A stretch of DNA of 10,191 bases from Bryobacterales bacterium. GTDB taxonomy: Bacteria > Acidobacteriota > Terriglobia > Bryobacterales > Bryobacteraceae. The position numbers were made by a program, and so were the translations under genes. Every line of letters begins with the position of its first letter. Positions within the stretch are counted from its first letter, which is position 1. The notes under the pieces are model-generated. The model saw only the letters and a list, made by a program, of their open reading frames with translations. It had not been told where the DNA came from and did not search any database. The DNA lies in assembly GCA_003517725.1 (NCBI GenBank), contig DOZZ01000275.1, positions 2,325-12,515 on the forward strand, written 5' to 3'. This document shows positions 6,718-10,191 of the stretch, piece after piece.

Positions 6718-8085
6718 ATGCTCAAGGAAGCCCTTTTCGGTACGCATCAGGACTTCACCACGGGCAGCATCGGCCGCGCCATCACGCTGCTGGCGATCCC
6801 GATGATCCTCGAGATGGTCATGGAGTCGCTGTTTGGCGTCGTCGATGTGTTCTTCGTCTCGCGGCTCGGCGCCGACGCCATCAGCACCGTGGGGCTCACG
6901 GAATCGCTGCTGACGCTGGTATTCGGCGTGGCCATGGGCCTCAGCATCGCGACCACCGCGTTTGTAGCGCGCCGCATCGGCGAGAAAGATCGGGAGGGCG
7001 CCGCCATTGGCGCGGTGCAGTCGATCGCGGCCGGCATCGTGGTGTCGATCATCGTCGGCATCGCCGGTTATCTTTACGCGCCGCATCTGCTGCACCTGAT
7101 GGGCGCGGGCCCGGCGGTGGTCTCGGTGGGATCGCGCTACACGCGGATCATGCTCACCGGCTCGGTCGTCATCTTTCTGCTGTTCCTGATCAACGCCATC
7201 TTTCGCGGCGCGGGCGACGCGGCGCTGGCGATGCGAGCCCTGTGGCTGGCCAATGCCATCAATATTGTGCTCGACCCCTGCCTGATCAACGGCTGGCTAT
7301 TTTTCCCGCATCTGGGCGTCTCCGGAGCGGCCGTCGCGACCACCACCGGGCGCGGCATCGGCGTGCTGTTTCAGATCTACTCGCTGCTCGGCGGCAAGAG
7401 CCGTCTCACCATCACGCGCCGCCAGATACGCCTGAACTTCGAGGTGCTGCGGCGTCTGGTGCGCGTCTCCATCACGGGCATCGTGCAATTTCTGGTGGTC
7501 ACGGCCAGCTGGGTGGCGCTGGTCAGGATTGTCTCGAACTTCGGCAGCCAGGCCGTCGCGGGTTACACCATCGCGGTGCGCATGATCGTCTTCACGATCC
7601 TGCCCTCATGGGGGCTCTCGAACGCGGCCGCCACGCTGGTCGGACAAAATTTGGGCGCGGGCAAGCCGCAGCGCGCCGAGACATCGGTCTATCGCGCGGC
7701 CTGGTACAACTGCGCTTTTCTGGCGGCGGTCTCGCTGGTCTTCATCTTCACGCCCGTGCCGCTGGTCGTATTTTTTACAAGCGATCCTGAGATTGCGGCG
7801 GTCTGCGTCAGCTGCCTGCGCATTTTCAGCTACTGCTACGCCAGCTACGCCTGGGGCATGGTGCTGGTGCAAGCCTTCAACGGCGCGGGCGACACGTTGA
7901 CGCCGACGCTCATGAACTTTTTTGCGTTCTGGGTAGTGCAACTTCCGGTGGCCTGGTTCCTGGCTTTTCACACATCAATGGGAGTACGCGGGGCTTTCAG
8001 TGCGGTGCCGATTGCCGACCTGTCACTCACGGCTCTGGCAATTATCATGTTCCGCCAGGGGAAGTGGAAGCTGCAGAAGATTTAG
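6718..8085 (+). CDS. MATE-family multidrug efflux transporter
   Basis: MATE proteins export cationic drugs or metabolites across the inner membrane using a Na+ or H+ gradient. The 455-residue product has the family length and twelve hydrophobic segments in two repeated halves. The first half opens with ITLLAIPMILEMVMESLFGVVDVFFVSRLG (21-50), with Asp43 in the first helix, and contains FRGAGDAALAMRAL (162-175) and LDPCLI. The second half opens with VRVSITGIVQFLVVTASWVALV (248-269) and contains VGQNLGAGKPQRAE (308-321) and FNGAGDTLTPTLMN (387-400), mirroring the FRGAGD loop. The substrate and coupling ion cannot be read from the sequence. The start ATG has no Shine-Dalgarno upstream. It diverges from the SCO gene and converges on lysS, so it is probably a single-gene transcript. 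It may be co-regulated with the copper-like module, but nothing shows this directly. Confidence 0.95.
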   Translation: MLKEALFGTHQDFTTGSIGRAITLLAIPMILEMVMESLFGVVDVFFVSRLGADAISTVGLTESLLTLVFGVAMGLSIATTAFVARRIGEKDREGAAIGAVQSIAAGIVVSIIVGIAGYLYAPHLLHLMGAGPAVVSVGSRYTRIMLTGSVVIFLLFLINAIFRGAGDAALAMRALWLANAINIVLDPCLINGWLFFPHLGVSGAAVATTTGRGIGVLFQIYSLLGGKSRLTITRRQIRLNFEVLRRLVRVSITGIVQFLVVTASWVALVRIVSNFGSQAVAGYTIAVRMIVFTILPSWGLSNAAATLVGQNLGAGKPQRAETSVYRAAWYNCAFLAAVSLVFIFTPVPLVVFFTSDPEIAAVCVSCLRIFSYCYASYAWGMVLVQAFNGAGDTLTPTLMNFFAFWVVQLPVAWFLAFHTSMGVRGAFSAVPIADLSLTALAIIMFRQGKWKLQKI

Positions 8086-8160
8086 CAACGCGTATCGGAG
8101 TTGGTGGGCGGTCTATCAGGACCTCCGGCCCCGCAAGCTCCTGAAAAACCGGCTCGTCTG

Positions 8161-8200
8161 GTGGGGCAGGATTCATCCTGCGGAGGGCTTTTAGCCCGAC
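8161..8200 (+). repeat. REP-like palindromic repeat, copy 1
   Basis: This 40-base unit contains two small palindromes. GCAGGATTCATCCTGC (8166-8181) has a 7-bp stem around TC. GGGCTTTTAGCCC (8185-8197) has a 5-bp stem and a TTT loop. The first 21 bases recur exactly, inverted, at 8263-8283. The layout of hairpins in a convergent intergenic space is typical of REP sequences, which in many bacteria are spread by RAYT (Y1-type) transposases; none is in this window. Confidence 0.85.
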
Positions 8201-8240
8201 TCCTCGGGAGCACACGCAACGCGATCCTTAACTCGATGCA

Positions 8241-8283
8241 GTCGGGCGGGCTGAAGCCCGCTGCAGGATGAATCCTGCCCCAC
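8241..8283 (-). repeat. REP-like palindromic repeat, copy 2 (inverted)
   Basis: Read on the minus strand this 43-base unit matches copy 1: a 21-base identical segment with GCAGGATTCATCCTGC, then GCGGGCTTCAGCCCGC (8246-8261, 7-bp stem), then CCGAC as in copy 1. Differences are concentrated in the second hairpin, where stem changes keep the pairing. The two copies are separated by 40 unrelated bases, forming a head-to-head pair like a BIME. Confidence 0.85.
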
Positions 8284-8327
8284 TTACGGACCTGCAGACG
8301 GCCGCTCAATCACATGCGAGGCCCATT

Positions 8328-9878
8328 TCAGCTCTCCGCCGGCTCTTCCACCGCTTCGCCGGCCACCCCATAGATCGCCTTATTCGCTTGTGACAGCACC
8401 GGCTTCATCATCGGAAAGAAGATCACGTCGTAGATGTCCTGCTGCTCCGTGAAGATCATGGCCATGCGCTCGATCCCCGGACCGATCCCGGTGGTCGGCG
8501 GAATGCCGTGGTCCATCGCTTCGAGAAAGTCGTAGTCCAGCGGATGGAACTCGCCCGAGTCACGGTCCTCCGGCTTGTACGCCTTCTTCCATGTCGCGAA
8601 CAGCTGCTCCGGATCGTTCTGCTCCGACCAGTTATCGCCGCACTCCATACCGGCGATGAAGATTTCGAAGCGCTCGACGTAACGCGGATCTTCCGCCATG
8701 GGCTTGGCCAGCGGCGAAATCTCAATCGGATGCCCGTAGACCAGCGTCGGCTGGATCAGCGTGTCCTCCACCTTGGCTTCGAAAGCGCGCACCAGCGCTT
8801 CGCCGATCGACGGTTGCGCTTCCGTTACGCCCAGATCCGTCAGCCTCGCGTTGGCTTCGTCCACCGTGCGCAGCTCCGAGAAGTCGATGCCCGTGATCTC
8901 GCGCGTTGCGTCCACCATCGAGATGCGCTTCCACGGCTGCTCGAAATCCACCATATGCCCGCGCACCTGAAAGGTGATCTTCCCAAACGCCTTCACCGCC
9001 ACGTGCCGGAACAGGTCTTCGACCAAGGCCATGTTGTACTCGTAGTTCTGGTACGCGGTCATGGTCTCGATCATCGAGAATTCCGGATGGTGGCTGCGGT
9101 CGATGCCTTCGTTGCGGAAGTAGCGCCCGATCGTGAAGACCTTCTCGTAGCCCGCGGCAATCAGCCGCTTCAGATACAGTTCGTGCGAGATCGCCAGATA
9201 CATCTCGGCGCCCAGCGCGTTCACGTGCGTCAGAAATGGCTTGGCCGTACCGCCGCCATACAGCGGCTGGATGATCGGCGTCTGAAACTCCAAAAAGCCG
9301 CGCGCGTACAGGAACTGGCGCGCCTCGAAGATCATGCGCGATACCTGCGCGAACAGCTCCAGCTTCTCCGGCGCCGCAATGGTGTCCAGATAACGCTTGC
9401 GCAGAATCGTCTCGCGGTCCTTCAAGCCCGACCACTTCTCGGGCAGCGGCCGCAGGCTCTTGGTGAGCATGCGCAGCGTCTCGGCCATCACCGAGATCTC
9501 GCCCTTCATGGTCTTGCCGACCGTGCCGCGCACCTCGATCACGTCACCCACGTCGAGCAGGGCCACGTCTTCATAGCCCAGAAATCCGGCGGCCGCGTCG
9601 GTGGGATGTAGCATCGCGCGCCGGAACACCAGTTGGATGCTGCCCGTCCGGTCCTGTATATGCCCGAACGCCATGCCGCCTTGCTTGCGCCACGACATCA
9701 GACGGCCCGCGACCGTCACGGGCTGGTTTTCCATCGACTCGAAATTTTCGAGAATATTCGCCGCGTACTCGGTGCGCATGCTGCGCGATGGATACGGGTT
9801 GAGCCCGCGCTCGCGCAGGGCTTCGGCTTTCTTGAGGCGCGCGTTACGCAGCGCGACCAGGGGCGGAACTATCGCCAA
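8328..9878 (-). CDS. lysS: Lysyl-tRNA synthetase, class II (LysRS)
   Basis: This cytoplasmic enzyme charges tRNA-Lys with lysine using ATP. The 516-residue protein has an N-terminal OB-fold anticodon-binding domain (VTVAGRLMSWRKQGGMAFGHIQDRTGSIQLVF, 54-85) and a class II catalytic core. Motif 1 lies near FLEFQTPIIQPLYGGGTAKPF (195-215), motif 2 is GRYFRNEGIDRSHHPEFSMIE (251-271), and motif 3 is GIGPGIERMAMIF (464-476). HPIEISPLAK (383-392) is typical of LysRS and supports lysine rather than Asp or Asn as substrate. Some stretches differ from common bacterial LysRS: MECGDNWSEQNDP instead of the xELxNAxSELNDP form, SHELYLKRL instead of APELYLKRL, and PPTTGIGPGIER instead of PPTGGLGIGIDR. The start is a TTG at 9878 with AAAAGGAG ten bases upstream; the next in-frame Met is at 34, inside the expected N-terminus. 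It lies 49 bases after rocA on the same strand. Confidence 0.96.
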   Translation of the reverse strand: MAIVPPLVALRNARLKKAEALRERGLNPYPSRSMRTEYAANILENFESMENQPVTVAGRLMSWRKQGGMAFGHIQDRTGSIQLVFRRAMLHPTDAAAGFLGYEDVALLDVGDVIEVRGTVGKTMKGEISVMAETLRMLTKSLRPLPEKWSGLKDRETILRKRYLDTIAAPEKLELFAQVSRMIFEARQFLYARGFLEFQTPIIQPLYGGGTAKPFLTHVNALGAEMYLAISHELYLKRLIAAGYEKVFTIGRYFRNEGIDRSHHPEFSMIETMTAYQNYEYNMALVEDLFRHVAVKAFGKITFQVRGHMVDFEQPWKRISMVDATREITGIDFSELRTVDEANARLTDLGVTEAQPSIGEALVRAFEAKVEDTLIQPTLVYGHPIEISPLAKPMAEDPRYVERFEIFIAGMECGDNWSEQNDPEQLFATWKKAYKPEDRDSGEFHPLDYDFLEAMDHGIPPTTGIGPGIERMAMIFTEQQDIYDVIFFPMMKPVLSQANKAIYGVAGEAVEEPAES

Positions 9879-9927
9879 GTGGGGAAATCTCCTTTTCTAC
9901 CGGGAAACTTCCATCATAACTTGCAGA

Positions 9928-10191
9928 CTACACTTTCTCGGCGATGCTCTTGGCCTGCAGAAACAGCAGCAGGTAGTCCGGTCCGCCGGCCTTCGAATCG
10001 GTTCCGGACATGTTGAAGCCGCCAAACGGATGCGCGCCCACCATGGCCCCGGTGCACTTGCGATTCACATACAGGTTGCCCACGAAGAACTGCTCGCGCG
10101 CCTGCTGAATGTGCTGCTTGTCGTTCGAGAACAGCGCGCCGGTCAGGCCGTACTGCGAATCGTTGGCCAACTCGAGCGCATGGTCGAAGTC
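9928..10191 (-). CDS. rocA: 1-pyrroline-5-carboxylate dehydrogenase, C-terminal part (RocA type)
   Basis: The 3' end of an aldehyde dehydrogenase gene that enters from the right edge; about 87 residues are visible, reading [18 protein letters not shown] onward. The enzyme oxidises glutamate gamma-semialdehyde (in equilibrium with P5C) to glutamate with NAD+, the last step of proline and arginine/ornithine breakdown. [17 protein letters not shown], then [21 protein letters not shown] and [13 protein letters not shown] are very close to the recalled C-terminus of RocA; PutA homologues have NRNQIGAVVG in this place. The catalytic Cys and Glu and the NAD fold lie outside the window. The open frame has no start here, so the gene is truncated only by the window. 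It is followed after 49 bases by lysS, with which it may share a transcript. Confidence 0.92.
   Translation of the reverse strand, partial: DFDHALELANDSQYGLTGALFSNDKQHIQQAREQFFVGNLYVNRKCTGAMVGAHPFGGFNMSGTDSKAGGPDYLLLFLQAKSIAEKV

Larger units (their letters stand above)
8086..8327. other. Convergent intergenic region, no gene
   Basis: These 242 bases lie between the ends of the MATE gene and lysS. The only recognisable structure is the inverted REP-like pair at 8161-8283. The first 75 bases hold nothing clear apart from CCTGAAAAACCGGCTCGTC (8140-8158), and the last 44 hold nothing recognised. No tRNA, small ORF or U-tract terminator was found. Confidence 0.8.

Noticed and set aside
8161..8283. 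Inverted repeat as a classic Rho-independent terminator
   Set aside because: No T-run follows either hairpin set, and the paired double-hairpin design fits REP sequences better, although a role in ending transcription remains possible.
8161..8283. CRISPR array
   Set aside because: There are only two copies, they are inverted rather than direct, and no cas gene is present.
8086..8327. tRNA or small RNA gene next to lysS
   Set aside because: No cloverleaf, TTCGA-type T-loop or other RNA signature was found; the hairpins belong to the repeats.
8508..9611. A 367-codon open frame on the plus strand within lysS
   Set aside because: It lies wholly antisense to lysS; its Arg/His/Leu-rich composition is that of a shadow frame.

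Overview
The window is a GC-rich, gene-dense bacterial chromosome segment with nine protein-coding genes, two of them cut by the window edges. Gene content and protein style suggest a member of the Acidobacteriota, perhaps near Solibacter/Bryobacter. The clues are secreted TPR proteins with a carboxypeptidase-like regulatory domain, a SCO protein with a CusF-like domain and a CPLPxxC motif, a RocA-type P5C dehydrogenase, and REP-like GCAGGATTCATCCTGC repeats. This placement is an inference from recall, not a computed result.

Left part (1-2980, minus strand): a tightly spaced group read right to left. It holds a small lipoprotein, murQ (MurNAc-6-P etherase), murA (first committed step of peptidoglycan synthesis), and the first 36 codons of a HAD-type phosphatase that runs off the window. 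Gaps are 15, 43 and 41 bases, so this is probably one cell-wall recycling and synthesis operon. The HAD reading frame runs into a 17-base C homopolymer that may be an assembly artefact.

Middle (2981-4209, plus strand): a 56-base divergent spacer, then a secreted protein with an N-terminal beta-sandwich-like domain and C-terminal TPRs. It ends six bases from the end of a convergent gene.

Copper-like module (4216-6668, minus strand): a lipoprotein fusing a CusF-like copper-binding domain to a SCO1/SenC thioredoxin fold, followed with a 4-base stop/start overlap by a 546-residue secreted, histidine-rich TPR protein of unknown function. The overlap suggests the two are made together, so the TPR protein may take part in periplasmic metal or redox-protein maturation. 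This pair is the most interesting unexplained unit here.

Right part: a divergent MATE-family efflux transporter (6718-8085, plus) follows a 49-base spacer containing the palindrome CTATATAG. It is convergent with lysS (8328-9878, minus). The 242 bases between them hold a conspicuous inverted pair of REP-like repeats. Upstream of lysS on the same strand is the 3' end of a proline/arginine catabolic dehydrogenase gene (rocA).

Starts are unusual: murQ begins with GTG, and the HAD gene, the His-rich TPR gene and lysS appear to begin with TTG. The genes for murA, the SCO protein and the MATE protein lack a clear Shine-Dalgarno sequence. No tRNA, rRNA, CRISPR array, IS element or riboswitch was recognised, and no stretch over 300 bases lacks a gene.
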